The translations under genes were made by a program, and so were the position numbers. From Pseudovibrio exalbescens DSM 16456 (GTDB lineage Bacteria > Pseudomonadota > Alphaproteobacteria > Rhizobiales > Stappiaceae), in NCBI RefSeq assembly GCF_000422785.1, contig NZ_AUGS01000008.1, positions 124,001 to 188,000 on the forward strand: a DNA stretch of 64,000 nt, in the 5' to 3' direction. Shown piece after piece: positions 1 to 7,747 of this stretch (within the stretch, counting starts at the first letter, position 1; each line of letters begins with the position of its first letter). The notes under the pieces were generated by a model that worked only from the letters and a program-made list of their open reading frames with translations, was not told the DNA's origin and did not search any database.

Positions 1-70
1 ACTTGAGCTGCGCAGGTAATGACTTTTCAGGCAAATTCGCTGAAATTGATCAAACAACCTCGGCGAAGAA

Positions 71-145
<75 letters not shown>

Positions 146-280
146 TAAACTTCTTTGAACCTGCAAGAGGTTCGCCCCCACAGCGTGTTCGCTGCGGTGG
201 AAAGCCATATAAGAGGAATCTGAGAGCCGTGCAAGGTCTAATTTCAATTTCTGGCTTCATTTCCACACGGGTGGGGAAAA

Positions 281-640
281 TTAGGCAGCCAGCATCCGCT
301 CCACTTCCTGTACCAGGTCGCGCAAATGAAACGGCTTGGATAACACCTTGGCATCTTTAGGAGCTTTGGAATCTGGGTTGAGCGCAACCGCAGCAAAACC
401 GGTAATGAACATGACTTTCAGGTCCGGATCCAACTGGGTTGCCTTGCGCGCCAGTTCAATACCATCCATCTCAGGCATCACGATATCCGTGAGCAACAAC
501 GCAAACGGCTCCTCTCGGATGCGCTCATAAGCGCTCACTCCGTTATCGAAGGACACGACATCATGTCCGGCCTTTTCCAGCGCCTTTGCCAAAAACCGAC
601 GCATATCGTTATCATCTTCTGCAAGCAGGATTCGTGACAT
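281..640 (-). CDS. cpdR: Cell-cycle response regulator CpdR (single receiver domain)
   Basis: A 119-residue protein made only of a receiver domain. The acidic pocket (AEDD, residues 7-10), phospho-acceptor D52 in TDIVMPEMDG and K102 in LSKPF are all present. The C-terminus HLRDLVQEVERMLAA is typical of CpdR. In alphaproteobacteria the CckA-ChpT phosphorelay controls CpdR, and the unphosphorylated form directs ClpXP to substrates and to the cell pole. The start is the ATG where homology begins; an in-frame extension of 15 residues upstream looks non-coding. The neighbouring deformylase gene is divergent, an arrangement I recall for cpdR1 of Sinorhizobium. Confidence 0.93.
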   Translation of the reverse strand: MSRILLAEDDNDMRRFLAKALEKAGHDVVSFDNGVSAYERIREEPFALLLTDIVMPEMDGIELARKATQLDPDLKVMFITGFAAVALNPDSKAPKDAKVLSKPFHLRDLVQEVERMLAA

Positions 641-861
641 GGGTGTCAACCGTTTCGCTCCAAGACCACTCTCGCAACCAACCAATAGCTATATATTGGC
701 GGCTCTCACGTTAAATTAGTATACCATGTTGCTGTGCCAGATCGGAAAACTGTGTGCAGCGATCGACTGGACCTTCGGGTGAGGACACTACATAGTCTGT
801 ACCTGCAAAATCAATAGAGTAAGGAGCCCGAAGCTTGGGAGAGATTTTTAGGGACCACCAC

Positions 862-1773
862 ATGCGGCTCATTGCTGGGTACAGTGAACCGCCCACCGAG
901 ACGGGTGATGTCGCGCCCTTTTCAGTTGAGAACGCTTTGAACCCCAAGGTTCCTTTCGTTTTCAACTCTCCCCATTCCGGTAGATTCTACCCAATTGATT
1001 TCATTGAGTCTTCACGCCTCGATCAGAAAGAAATCCGCAGTTCTGAAGACGCCTTTGTCGACCATTTGTATCGCAGCGCCGTCGAGTTTGGCGCTCCATT
1101 CATAACGGCTCATTTTCCGCGTGTTTATCTGGATGTAAATCGAGAGCCGTTCGAACTGGACCCCAAAATGTTTGAGGGCCGCCTCCCCAGCTATGTAAAT
1201 ACTCGTTCCTTGAGGGTAGCAGGAGGACTTGGGACAATTGCGCGCATAGTAAACGAAAACAAGGAAATCTACCGCCATCGCCTTTCCGTTGAAGAAGGGC
1301 TGAAACGCATAGAAGATTTGTATCGCCCCTATCATATGGCCATTCGCAGTACCCTTGCTCGCGTGCGCGAATTATTCGGCGTTGCGGTTTTGATCGATTG
1401 CCATTCCATGCCCTCCACGACCCAATCTCGAGGTGCACCCATACATTCGGATTTCATCCTGGGGGATCGTTTTGGCACCAGTTGCAATCCGGCCATTACA
1501 AATGCCGCTGCCGACCTTCTGACCGATCTTGGGTTTTCTGTCGGGCGCAATTTACCCTACGCTGGCGGCTTCATAACCGAGCACTATGGGCGCCCGGAGA
1601 AGAACATTCATGCCCTGCAAATAGAGATCAACCGAGCGCTTTACATGGACGAGAAAGCGCATGTGCCCAGCGAACAGTTTCCTTTGGTCCGCCGTGTTCT
1701 CACTCGCTTTATCGGCCAGCTGACCAGCATTGACTTGGGGCACACCGGATCTCAACCCCTCGCGGCTGAATAA
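862..1773 (+). CDS. N-formylglutamate amidohydrolase family protein
   Basis: A 303-residue protein of the N-formylglutamate deformylase family, zinc-type enzymes that release formate from N-formyl-glutamate or related N-formyl amino acids. Visible landmarks are FNSPHSGRFYP near residue 35, RVYLDVNREPFELD near 95, LIDCHSMPS near 180 and ITEHYGRPEKNIHALQIE near 250. Conserved His, Asp and Glu in these stretches would bind the metal. The ATG at 862 is preferred, although an in-frame TTG lies 27 bases upstream. The gene stands alone and diverges from cpdR. No other hut genes are nearby, so a role in histidine breakdown cannot be assumed. Confidence 0.88.
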   Translation: MRLIAGYSEPPTETGDVAPFSVENALNPKVPFVFNSPHSGRFYPIDFIESSRLDQKEIRSSEDAFVDHLYRSAVEFGAPFITAHFPRVYLDVNREPFELDPKMFEGRLPSYVNTRSLRVAGGLGTIARIVNENKEIYRHRLSVEEGLKRIEDLYRPYHMAIRSTLARVRELFGVAVLIDCHSMPSTTQSRGAPIHSDFILGDRFGTSCNPAITNAAADLLTDLGFSVGRNLPYAGGFITEHYGRPEKNIHALQIEINRALYMDEKAHVPSEQFPLVRRVLTRFIGQLTSIDLGHTGSQPLAAE

Positions 1774-1860
1774 AAAGAAGGCCGCCTCTTGGACGGCCTT
1801 GAGTCTAGGGAGGAAACGCCCAAGGAGGGCGGCGCACAATCACCTGATTGCGCCGCACAA
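1772..1860 (-). ncRNA. mmgR: MmgR/suhB-family (alpha-r8) small RNA
   Basis: Read on the minus strand this stretch has three parts. First is a strong hairpin (GCGGCGC-AATC, loop, GATT-GCGCCGC with a 2-base bulge, 1829-1857). Next is a single-stranded C/U-rich segment containing CCTCCTTGGGCG and TTTCCTCCCTAGACT. Last is a rho-independent terminator (AAGGCCG, 9-base loop, CGGCCTT, then CTTTTT, ending near 1772). This is the layout I know for the alpha-r8 sRNA called MmgR or suhB, and the place between an N-formylglutamate amidohydrolase and an inositol-monophosphatase-like gene also fits. In Sinorhizobium MmgR limits polyhydroxybutyrate accumulation. The 5' end is inferred. Confidence 0.75.
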
Positions 1861-2111
1861 TAACAACATTGCAGTGCAGCAAAGTCAATTAGAACCTATG
1901 GTGAACCCTGATTTCTATGGGCCCCCTAAATCCGACACCACAAGGCGTCTAAGCAACTCTTGGTTTGTTTGCAGCGGCCTATCCCATCTTCACGGACTCA
2001 CCACACCAATCTGCATCAACACCCGGTCATCCAAGGCCCAAAAACGAGTTGCCAGCCTCTTCCCTCGCCAGTAGGTTGATGCCACACTCACCGAAGCGTC
2101 ATGGATCCCCT
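1774..2111. other. Intergenic region holding the sRNA
   Basis: A 338-base gap between the deformylase and hisN. Its first part is taken by the minus-strand sRNA. The sRNA terminator hairpin lies just after the deformylase stop but has no T-run on the plus strand, so it would be at best a weak terminator for that gene. I see no convincing gene in 1861-2111, which must carry the hisN promoter. Confidence 0.6.
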
Positions 2112-2924
2112 ATGTCTCTCTCTCCCTCGTCTCGTTCCTCGCTTGTCGACTTCCTGCACGAACTCGCCGATGCGGCGGACAAAGAAACCATGTCTCATTT
2201 TCGGCGCCCCGTTCAGGTCGACAACAAGCTGGAAGGCGGCTTTGATCCGGTCACTGTTGCGGATCGGGACGCAGAAAAAGCAATCCGCGCGCTGATCAAT
2301 GCGCATTATCCGGAGCATGGCATAATTGGCGAAGAGTTTGGCAGAGAACACGATACCGCTGAACATACCTGGGTGCTTGATCCAGTTGATGGCACTAGAG
2401 CTTTCATCACAGGCATACCGCTTTGGGGCTCCCTCATTGGTTTGATGGCCAATGCAAGGCCTGTTTTGGGAATGCTGAGCCAGCCCTATACTGGGGAGCG
2501 GTTCTGGGGCACGGGTGCTGAAGCGTGGCATAGCGGACCGCTTGGCAGCAGCACACTGAAAACCCGATCCTGCACCGCGATCCCCGACGCGATAATGATG
2601 ACGACCGCACCACAGCTGTTTTCGGAAGAGGAACAGCCGACCTATGATGCGATTGAACGCGAAGCCAAACATGTGCGCTATGGCACGGACTGTTATGGCT
2701 ACGCCATGGTTGCTTCCGGGCGCTGCGATGCCGTGGTGGAAAGCGGCCTGCAGATCTATGACATCATGCCGCTTATCCCGATCATTGAAGGCGCAGGTGG
2801 CGTGGTTACAAACTGGCAGGGTGGCGATGCTACTCAAGGCGGCCGTATCGTCGCCTGTGGCGATCCAAGGCTTCACGAAGCCCTTTTGAAAAAGCTCAGC
2901 CGAGTGCCTGACGCTTCTTCTTAA
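2112..2924 (+). CDS. hisN: Histidinol-phosphatase, inositol-monophosphatase family
   Basis: A 270-residue protein of the Mg-dependent inositol-monophosphatase fold. Metal ligands are visible in GEEFG (E74, E75) and WVLDPVDGTRAF (D90, D93 and the adjacent Thr). The C-terminal half has DCYGYAMVASGRCD and the distal motif YDIMPLIPIIEGAGG. That YDI.PL form, in place of the usual WD..A of inositol phosphatases, is typical of the alphaproteobacterial histidinol-phosphatase HisN, which makes histidinol in histidine synthesis. The start is the ATG in front of SLSPSSRSSLVDF; the longer in-frame extension upstream is not conserved-looking. The stop shares the bases TTAA with the convergent hydrolase gene. 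Confidence 0.85.
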   Translation: MSLSPSSRSSLVDFLHELADAADKETMSHFRRPVQVDNKLEGGFDPVTVADRDAEKAIRALINAHYPEHGIIGEEFGREHDTAEHTWVLDPVDGTRAFITGIPLWGSLIGLMANARPVLGMLSQPYTGERFWGTGAEAWHSGPLGSSTLKTRSCTAIPDAIMMTTAPQLFSEEEQPTYDAIEREAKHVRYGTDCYGYAMVASGRCDAVVESGLQIYDIMPLIPIIEGAGGVVTNWQGGDATQGGRIVACGDPRLHEALLKKLSRVPDASS

Positions 2925-3859
2925 GCACAACCCGGAATGAACGCATCAAATGCAGCCCAAAACTGGGCCCGATAGGCGTCGCGCTCCATCAAGATCTCAT
3001 GGTGCGCACCGTTGATGTTGATATGCCCCATCATGGGAGCAGACCGGCATACTGCCTCTGACGCTCGCGAGGAAACGACAGCATCCGACCCCGCCGTAAT
3101 AACAAGAGAAGGCACTGAATAGGCGAGCCCAAACTCTGGCTTTTGCAATCGCTTCAACGCACGGCTTACGGTCCAGAACCATCCAACGGTTGGGGACCCG
3201 ATCGAGAGTTCTGGAAACATTTCCAGCCAATGCTGTGTGCGCGCAAATCGCACCGCGTCCGACGTGAGTGGATTGTTGTCGAATGGCAACGCGGACCACG
3301 GCGTGCCAAAAGGCACGAAGCTTCCGCCCAACCCAACAGCCACCAGCCCGCCTGCCAGCGTTCGGGCGGCTTTCAGAGCGGTTGCGTGCATATTGAGCTC
3401 GACCAGTGGTGACGACAAGACAGCCCGCTCAATCTGCGTTCGCAGTCGTTGATGGGCCGTCATGACGATGGCCGCACCCGTGGAGTGCGCGAGTAGATAG
3501 TGTGGCCCCGGCAGGTCGGACAAGACGGCTCTGTCCAGAATCTCATGCAGATCATCAACATAACGTTGAAACGAACTGACGTGACCCTTGTGAACGTTGC
3601 CAAGCAAACGCTGTGAGCCTCCTTGGCCGCGAAGATCAAAAGCAAAGACGTAGAAACCTCGTGCCCGAAGGTCCGAGATCACTTCATAATACTTTTCAAT
3701 AAATTCCGCCCGCCCCTGAACAAGGGTCACGGTGCCCTTCACGCCATTGTCAGTGGGTGCCCAGCGAGCCCAACGTATGTTGATCCCATCGCTCATTTTC
3801 ATGAGTCCGCAGGTCGCTCCGAAGGGTTCCGGACTCCCATCCATCGAATTAAGCTGCAT
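2921..3859 (-). CDS. Alpha/beta hydrolase, lysophospholipase / monoacylglycerol lipase-like
   Basis: A 312-residue cytoplasmic alpha/beta hydrolase of the serine-aminopeptidase (Hydrolase_4) group. The strand-turn LVQGRAEFIEKY replaces the oxyanion HG motif seen in many relatives. FAFDLRGQGGSQR follows near residue 73, and the nucleophile elbow is LLAHSTGAA with S126. The remaining triad members are probably the Asp in ITAGSDAVVSS near 262 and the His in INGAHHEILME near 290. These features match PldB-like lysophospholipases. Substrate is unknown. No signal peptide is present. The 3' end overlaps hisN by four bases, tail to tail. Confidence 0.85.
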   Translation of the reverse strand: MQLNSMDGSPEPFGATCGLMKMSDGINIRWARWAPTDNGVKGTVTLVQGRAEFIEKYYEVISDLRARGFYVFAFDLRGQGGSQRLLGNVHKGHVSSFQRYVDDLHEILDRAVLSDLPGPHYLLAHSTGAAIVMTAHQRLRTQIERAVLSSPLVELNMHATALKAARTLAGGLVAVGLGGSFVPFGTPWSALPFDNNPLTSDAVRFARTQHWLEMFPELSIGSPTVGWFWTVSRALKRLQKPEFGLAYSVPSLVITAGSDAVVSSRASEAVCRSAPMMGHININGAHHEILMERDAYRAQFWAAFDAFIPGCA

Positions 3860-3917
3860 CCACGCCCCACTGCACCCTGATCATGGTTTATGGTGATAGC
3901 CTTGCAGGGCCGGAAGG

Positions 3918-3943
3918 CGCAACCCTATTGATTGCGGGTTGCG
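3918..3943 (-). terminator. Weak terminator-like hairpin
   Basis: CGCAACCC and GGGTTGCG form a perfect 8-bp stem around a 10-base loop, between the end of the small secreted-protein gene and the start of the hydrolase gene. There is no T-run on either strand, so it may only slow or protect transcripts. Confidence 0.35.
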
Positions 3944-3979
3944 TTCCTTGGGACAGGCAGATCGGCAAAGGGCTTACCC

Positions 3980-4336
3980 TCAACGCCAATGGCGCCTCAC
4001 CTTGTAACGCAAGATCCGCCCATACTGCTTACCAACAACCAACCGCACCTTTTCACGATGAGGGCCGCGTGCATGCACAACGTACTTGTTCGCGCGCTCC
4101 CGAACGAACTTGATTTTGCGAAATCCGCGGTGCCGTAGGCTGCGACGGATCTGCTTGCGGCTCATCTCACACCCACGTGGATGGTGAACCTGTTGAAGCA
4201 TGGGAGTTTGTCCGGAATAAACCGCAGAACCGAAGCTGCTCGTCACGGACCAGCTTCCGGCCTGTACTTGGGGAGCAGAAACCGCCAAACCCATCAAAAC
4301 AGCACCAGCAGCAAGAGTCATCTTGGTTTTCAGCAT
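3980..4336 (-). CDS. Small basic secreted protein of unknown function
   Basis: A 118-residue protein with a clear signal peptide (LAAGAVLMGLAVSAPQVQA, cleavage near residue 26). The mature part is strikingly basic, with many Arg, Lys and His (for example RKQIRRSLRHRGF and KVRRHWR), and carries a single Cys in RGCEMSR. The motif RKQIRRSLRHRGFRKIKFVR followed by YVVHARGP and VRLVVG resembles short periplasmic proteins common in rhizobia, but I do not know a function. The positive charge suggests binding to an anionic surface such as LPS, peptidoglycan or nucleic acid; this is inference. It diverges from hsp20. Confidence 0.75.
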   Translation of the reverse strand: MLKTKMTLAAGAVLMGLAVSAPQVQAGSWSVTSSFGSAVYSGQTPMLQQVHHPRGCEMSRKQIRRSLRHRGFRKIKFVRERANKYVVHARGPHREKVRLVVGKQYGRILRYKVRRHWR

Positions 4337-4641
4337 ATCGTCGCTCCATCTGTCTATGTGATTGATGAAGCAACCCTAACGGGCCGGATCTGAACCTGCG
4401 GCGAAGCCATTGTTCATCGCTCATTCAGATTGGTGGCGACAAATGAATTATGTAGTTTAACGTATTTGACTACATCCCTCTTGAAAGCCCCTCCGCACTT
4501 ACTAAATCAATGTCACAGACGCCAACACGGGTCTGCAGTAAATCGCAATCAACGCCATAACGGGTTGATTGCAAATATGAAACGCGGGTCGTGCGCCTCG
4601 CCGACGGCCCATGTCAGTTGCTCAACAAAGAGGACAAGACT
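4337..4641. other. Divergent regulatory region upstream of hsp20
   Basis: A 305-base gap between the basic secreted protein and hsp20. It holds the candidate heat-shock promoter and the thermometer leader described separately. The part from 4337 to about 4475 must carry the promoter of the secreted-protein gene, but no clear boxes were recognised there. Confidence 0.6.
4478..4508 (+). promoter_or_regulatory. Candidate RpoH (sigma-32) promoter of hsp20
   Basis: CTCTTGAAAG at 4478-4487 matches the alphaproteobacterial heat-shock -35 element (CTTGAA core at 4480-4485). A weak AT-rich -10-like stretch (ACTAAAT) follows at 4501-4507 after a normal spacer. It lies about 160 bases before the hsp20 start, leaving a leader long enough for the thermometer. 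Confidence 0.5.
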
Positions 4642-4644
4642 ATG
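4584..4644 (+). ncRNA. ROSE-like RNA thermometer in the hsp20 leader
   Basis: The last hairpin before the start pairs GTTGCTC (4617-4623) with GAGGAC (4630-4635) around loop AACAAA. One G (4620) is left unpaired opposite the Shine-Dalgarno. This is the diagnostic U-U-G-C-U against A-G-G-A arrangement of ROSE elements. GTC (4613-4615) can pair with GAC (4638-4640) to extend the stem, and CAT (4610-4612) can cover the ATG itself. A second GC-rich hairpin (GGTCG with CGACGGCC, about 4587-4609) sits just upstream. ROSE elements repress small heat-shock genes of rhizobia at low temperature and melt on warming. Confidence 0.8.
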
Positions 4645-5112
4645 CGTCATTTTGATCTCAGCCCCTTGTATCGCTCCACTGTCGGGTTTGACCGCCTATT
4701 TTCTATGCTCGACAATGTGAATGGCGATCAGACTTCAGCTTATCCCCCATATAACATTGAGCGCACAGGCGAAAACGCCTATCGCATCACCATGGCCGTC
4801 GCTGGCTTCAGTGAAGACGAACTGACGATCGAAGCCAAGGAACATGTGCTTACTGTCTCGGGCGAAAAAGCCCCGGAGCCGGAAGATCGAGAAGTGCTGT
4901 ATCGCGGTATCGCATCGCGCGCCTTTGAACGCAGGTTCCAGATTGCCGAATATGTGAAGGTTGTCGGCGCTTCCATGGAGCATGGCCTGCTTCATATTGA
5001 TCTTGTTCGCGAACTGCCCGAAACAATGAAACCTCGCAAGATCGAAATCAAAACCGGCCAAAAGGATGACGTAAAACAGATCGAAGGATCATCCGCTACT
5101 ACCGCTCACTAA
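4642..5112 (+). CDS. Small heat shock protein, Hsp20/IbpA family
   Basis: A 156-residue Hsp20 protein and ATP-independent holdase. It has the short N-terminal arm of rhizobial class A sHsps (FDLSPLYRSTVGFDRLF). The alpha-crystallin domain spans about residues 35-130, with PPYNIERTGENAYRI, AVAGFSEDELTIEA and the signature FERRFQIAEYVKV. The conserved G-L motif appears as HGLLHIDLVRELPE. The start is the ATG eight bases after GAGG, inside the thermometer hairpin. The gene stands alone between a heat-shock-like promoter and a strong terminator. Confidence 0.93.
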   Translation: MRHFDLSPLYRSTVGFDRLFSMLDNVNGDQTSAYPPYNIERTGENAYRITMAVAGFSEDELTIEAKEHVLTVSGEKAPEPEDREVLYRGIASRAFERRFQIAEYVKVVGASMEHGLLHIDLVRELPETMKPRKIEIKTGQKDDVKQIEGSSATTAH

Positions 5113-5162
5113 GAACCTGAAAGTCTGACTTCCTCCCCCTAGCTAGGTCAGACCTCTCCGTA

Positions 5163-5196
5163 GCGCCCCGCTTTCTCCCAGGCGGGGCGCTTTTTT
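5163..5196 (+). terminator. Rho-independent terminator of hsp20
   Basis: A perfect 9-bp GC-rich stem (GCGCCCCGC with GCGGGGCGC) around a 10-base loop, followed by six T residues, about 50 bases after the hsp20 stop. Confidence 0.93.
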
Positions 5197-5213
5197 ATGC
5201 AAGTAACAACCAT

Positions 5214-5240
5214 AAAAAAGGGCCCCGCTAGAGAGGCCCT
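5214..5240 (-). terminator. Rho-independent terminator of the threonine aldolase gene
   Basis: Read on the minus strand, AGGGCC pairs with GGCCCT around a 10-base loop and six T residues follow. It lies about 25 bases after the ltaE stop and faces the hsp20 terminator. Confidence 0.88.
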
Positions 5241-5265
5241 CTTGAATGGAAGCGCTCTTTTTCAA

Positions 5266-6297
5266 CTAGAAACGGCTGACAAAATCATCAACCATGGCAG
5301 GAGTTGTCGCAAAGCTAGTCACCAGACGAATCATCATCCGGTCAGCTGGCAAGTCATCCGTTGGCCACTCGTAAAACTTCGCCCCAGCATCCTGTAATAC
5401 AGCCGCCTTGGCGCGTGGAATCACAGGGAACACTTCATTTGCTTGAGGGGTCACAGGCAGGTCCACGCCGGGAGCTGCGCTGAGACCCTCTGCCAAACGC
5501 AAAGCCATCGCATTTGCATGGCGAGCACTTTCGAGCCAGCTATCATTTTCAAAATAGCCTTCGAACTGAGCTGAGATAAACCGGCTTTTGGAAAACAGTT
5601 GTGCGGAGCGTTTACGCAAGAACTCGAAACCGGCACCGTCTTGCGGATTGAAGAACACCACTGCCTCCGCACACCAGCAACCGTTTTTTGTCGCCCCGAA
5701 AGAAAGAACATCCACGCCCTGTTTCCAGGTCATTTCAGCAGGACTGATATCGAGGGAAACCAATGCATTGGCGAACCGCGCCCCATCCATATGGAGCGGC
5801 AAATCGCGACTTTTGGCGACAGTGCTGATCGCCGCAATCTCATCCGGTGTATAAAGCGTACCGACCTCAGTAGCCTGTGTAATGGAAACAGCAGAGGGTT
5901 GGCCATGATGAACAACACCTTCAGGATAGCCCTTCAGTGCAGTTTCCAACGCCTGCGGTGTGAACTTTCCCGCATCGCCCGGTAGGCCAAAAAGCTTGTT
6001 ACCGCCAGTGGTGAACTCGGGGGCACCGCATTCGTCAACGACGATATGGGCTTCCTTGTGACAGAAAACGACCCCGCCCGGCTTGGCATAGTTTGCCAGC
6101 GCGAGAGAATTGGCCGCCGTACCGGTAGACACCAGGAACACGGCAACTTCGCGCTCGAATACTTCGTTGAACTTCGCTTCAATAGAGCGGCTCAGCGGGT
6201 CCACGCCATAGGCTGGAGCAAACCCACTTGTATGGCGAGCCAGAGCCGCCATTACGGCGTCTGTGGCACCTGCCCAGTTATCACTCGAAAAAATCAT
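5266..6297 (-). CDS. ltaE: Low-specificity L-threonine aldolase
   Basis: A 343-residue fold-type I PLP enzyme that cleaves L-threonine or allo-threonine to glycine and acetaldehyde. The N-terminus FSSDNWAGA and the motifs YGVDPLSRSIEAKF, STGTAANSLAL and CHKEAHIVVDECGAPEF are typical of the family. LHMDGARFANALV supplies the PLP-contacting Asp, and the Schiff-base lysine is K204 in SFGATKNG. Length is normal. The gene has its own terminator. It points the same way as the bufferin operon upstream of it, 72 bases away, so read-through is possible. Confidence 0.92.
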   Translation of the reverse strand: MIFSSDNWAGATDAVMAALARHTSGFAPAYGVDPLSRSIEAKFNEVFEREVAVFLVSTGTAANSLALANYAKPGGVVFCHKEAHIVVDECGAPEFTTGGNKLFGLPGDAGKFTPQALETALKGYPEGVVHHGQPSAVSITQATEVGTLYTPDEIAAISTVAKSRDLPLHMDGARFANALVSLDISPAEMTWKQGVDVLSFGATKNGCWCAEAVVFFNPQDGAGFEFLRKRSAQLFSKSRFISAQFEGYFENDSWLESARHANAMALRLAEGLSAAPGVDLPVTPQANEVFPVIPRAKAAVLQDAGAKFYEWPTDDLPADRMMIRLVTSFATTPAMVDDFVSRF

Positions 6298-6369
6298 GAA
6301 CTACGCATACCATCGACCAGACGCGAGGCAAGTTAAAACTCACGATCTGACCGTGTGCCACTTGATATT

Positions 6370-6942
6370 TCAATCATGTCTCAAGCGCTTGGCGAAAAGC
6401 CCATCAAGCGACACCGCACCGGGCCCGCGCACGACAAGATAAAGCAAGGGGAAAGTCCACATCACGCGTTGATCAGCAATCTGACTGCCCGGCGCATTGT
6501 CGAAAAATCCGCCAATCGTGCCGGGATCTACGTGATGACCGGTAATGTCAACGTAGGTCATCACAGCAAGAAACCCAATCATGCCCAAACTCGCGACTCT
6601 GGTGAACAACCCCACAACGATCAGTGCGGGCAGCGCGAATTCGGCCCACGTCCCCAGCAACACAATCAATCCATACGGGAAAAAGGCTATTTGAGAGATA
6701 TCGTATCCGGCCTGCTCCGTAACTTGAGGCAAGATTTGCGCATATACACCCGCCGTCGGCTCAAGAAACCCGGCATAGCCTGCTCCAATTTTGGTCAGCG
6801 CAGACTTCCAAAAATACAACAAAAGCACGCTGGCAAAAACCAAACGAGCCACTAAACCCAAAAACCAATCTCCAGCAAGCCGCTCGACAACACCAAAAAC
6901 AGCAACGTAGAGGCGCACAAAGGGGGACAAAATTCCAGTCAT
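6370..6942 (-). CDS. DoxX family membrane protein of the bufferin operon
   Basis: A 190-residue inner-membrane protein with about four hydrophobic segments (near residues 25-50, 75-100, 105-125 and 150-175), matching the DoxX family. The ATG at 6942 follows a good GGGAGG site and lies four bases after the stop of the upstream DUF2063 gene. A DoxX protein is the usual fourth member of bufferin and Hvf operons (HvfD-like). Its exact role there, perhaps redox or export support for the modified peptide, is not settled. Confidence 0.82.
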   Translation of the reverse strand: MTGILSPFVRLYVAVFGVVERLAGDWFLGLVARLVFASVLLLYFWKSALTKIGAGYAGFLEPTAGVYAQILPQVTEQAGYDISQIAFFPYGLIVLLGTWAEFALPALIVVGLFTRVASLGMIGFLAVMTYVDITGHHVDPGTIGGFFDNAPGSQIADQRVMWTFPLLYLVVRGPGAVSLDGLFAKRLRHD

Positions 6943-6946
6943 GGGG

Positions 6947-7747
6947 CTACCTCCCGGTTGCTCGTTGGTTGAATTCGATAGGGCAGGACGCGACTCGAGC
7001 AAGCGCGCCTACTTGCAACAAAAACGCAAGGGCCTGCTCCAGATCAAACCCCTTAAACTGCGAGAGACTTGCCTCAGCTGCCTCTCCAAGCGCCGCGCCG
7101 GAGGCAAGGCAGTTAAAGAAAAACGCTTTGTCCTGCGGGATATCATGGGTTGTCACATGAAGCTGCGGGCGGACAACAAGAACGTGTTGAGGCCCGCTCT
7201 CACGACTGCCCTCCCCTTCAATATTTCGATTTTTGCGGAAGATATCGTGGACCGGATAGCCAGACGAAATGATTTGCGCGGTTGGATGGGCTTGAAACCG
7301 CACCAGTGGGATCACTTCTGGTTCAACGACTCGAAGGTCTTCCAGCGCTGTGCAAACCTGATCTGCCCCGTGGTAGGCACGTAGCCACGCCCATTCCAGT
7401 GCCGCAACATCTCCCAAGTACGGATAGGCCTGAAGAGGCGGGAATGCGCGTAAGAATGCCGGAAAGTCGCTGCCATATTCGGACAACACAGGCTGGGTTG
7501 GTGGTGCATGGCGTACATACTCAACCCCCAAAGCTCGGAAGTAGGCCGCTCCCAGCAACTGTTGTATCGCAGGAAAATTCGCGGCCAGTGCATCACACAA
7601 GCTGCTCAGCACATTATTTCGGTAAACCTCAAAACGCCGGGTTGATACAGCTCCATTTCTGCCCATGACACCGGCAGGAACCTCAAATTTCTGCGCAGTC
7701 AGATTTGCGGAGAAATCGCGCAGGACTTGTTCAGCGGACCTTTGCAT
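6947..7747 (-). CDS. DUF2063 (HvfC/BufC-like) partner of the MNIO enzyme
   Basis: A 266-residue protein with the N-terminal DUF2063 domain, once labelled a putative DNA-binding domain. Motifs are [18 protein letters not shown] near residue 38, [14 protein letters not shown] near 65 and [10 protein letters not shown] near 85, followed by a winged-helix-like C-terminal half. In bufferin clusters this protein binds the DUF692 enzyme and presents the precursor peptide, so gene regulation is not expected. The start overlaps the end of the DUF692 gene by 17 bases, which implies coupled translation. In-frame codons further upstream lie inside that gene and are not used. Confidence 0.86.
   Translation of the reverse strand: MQRSAEQVLRDFSANLTAQKFEVPAGVMGRNGAVSTRRFEVYRNNVLSSLCDALAANFPAIQQLLGAAYFRALGVEYVRHAPPTQPVLSEYGSDFPAFLRAFPPLQAYPYLGDVAALEWAWLRAYHGADQVCTALEDLRVVEPEVIPLVRFQAHPTAQIISSGYPVHDIFRKNRNIEGEGSRESGPQHVLVVRPQLHVTTHDIPQDKAFFFNCLASGAALGEAAEASLSQFKGFDLEQALAFLLQVGALARVASCPIEFNQRATGR

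Noticed and set aside
2088-2930. Open frame of 280 codons antisense to hisN
   Set aside because: hisN on the plus strand has complete phosphatase motifs; the antisense translation shows nothing.
6947-7747. Calling the DUF2063 protein a DNA-binding regulator
   Set aside because: The old domain label suggests this, but its place between the MNIO enzyme and DoxX fits a BufC/HvfC enzyme partner.
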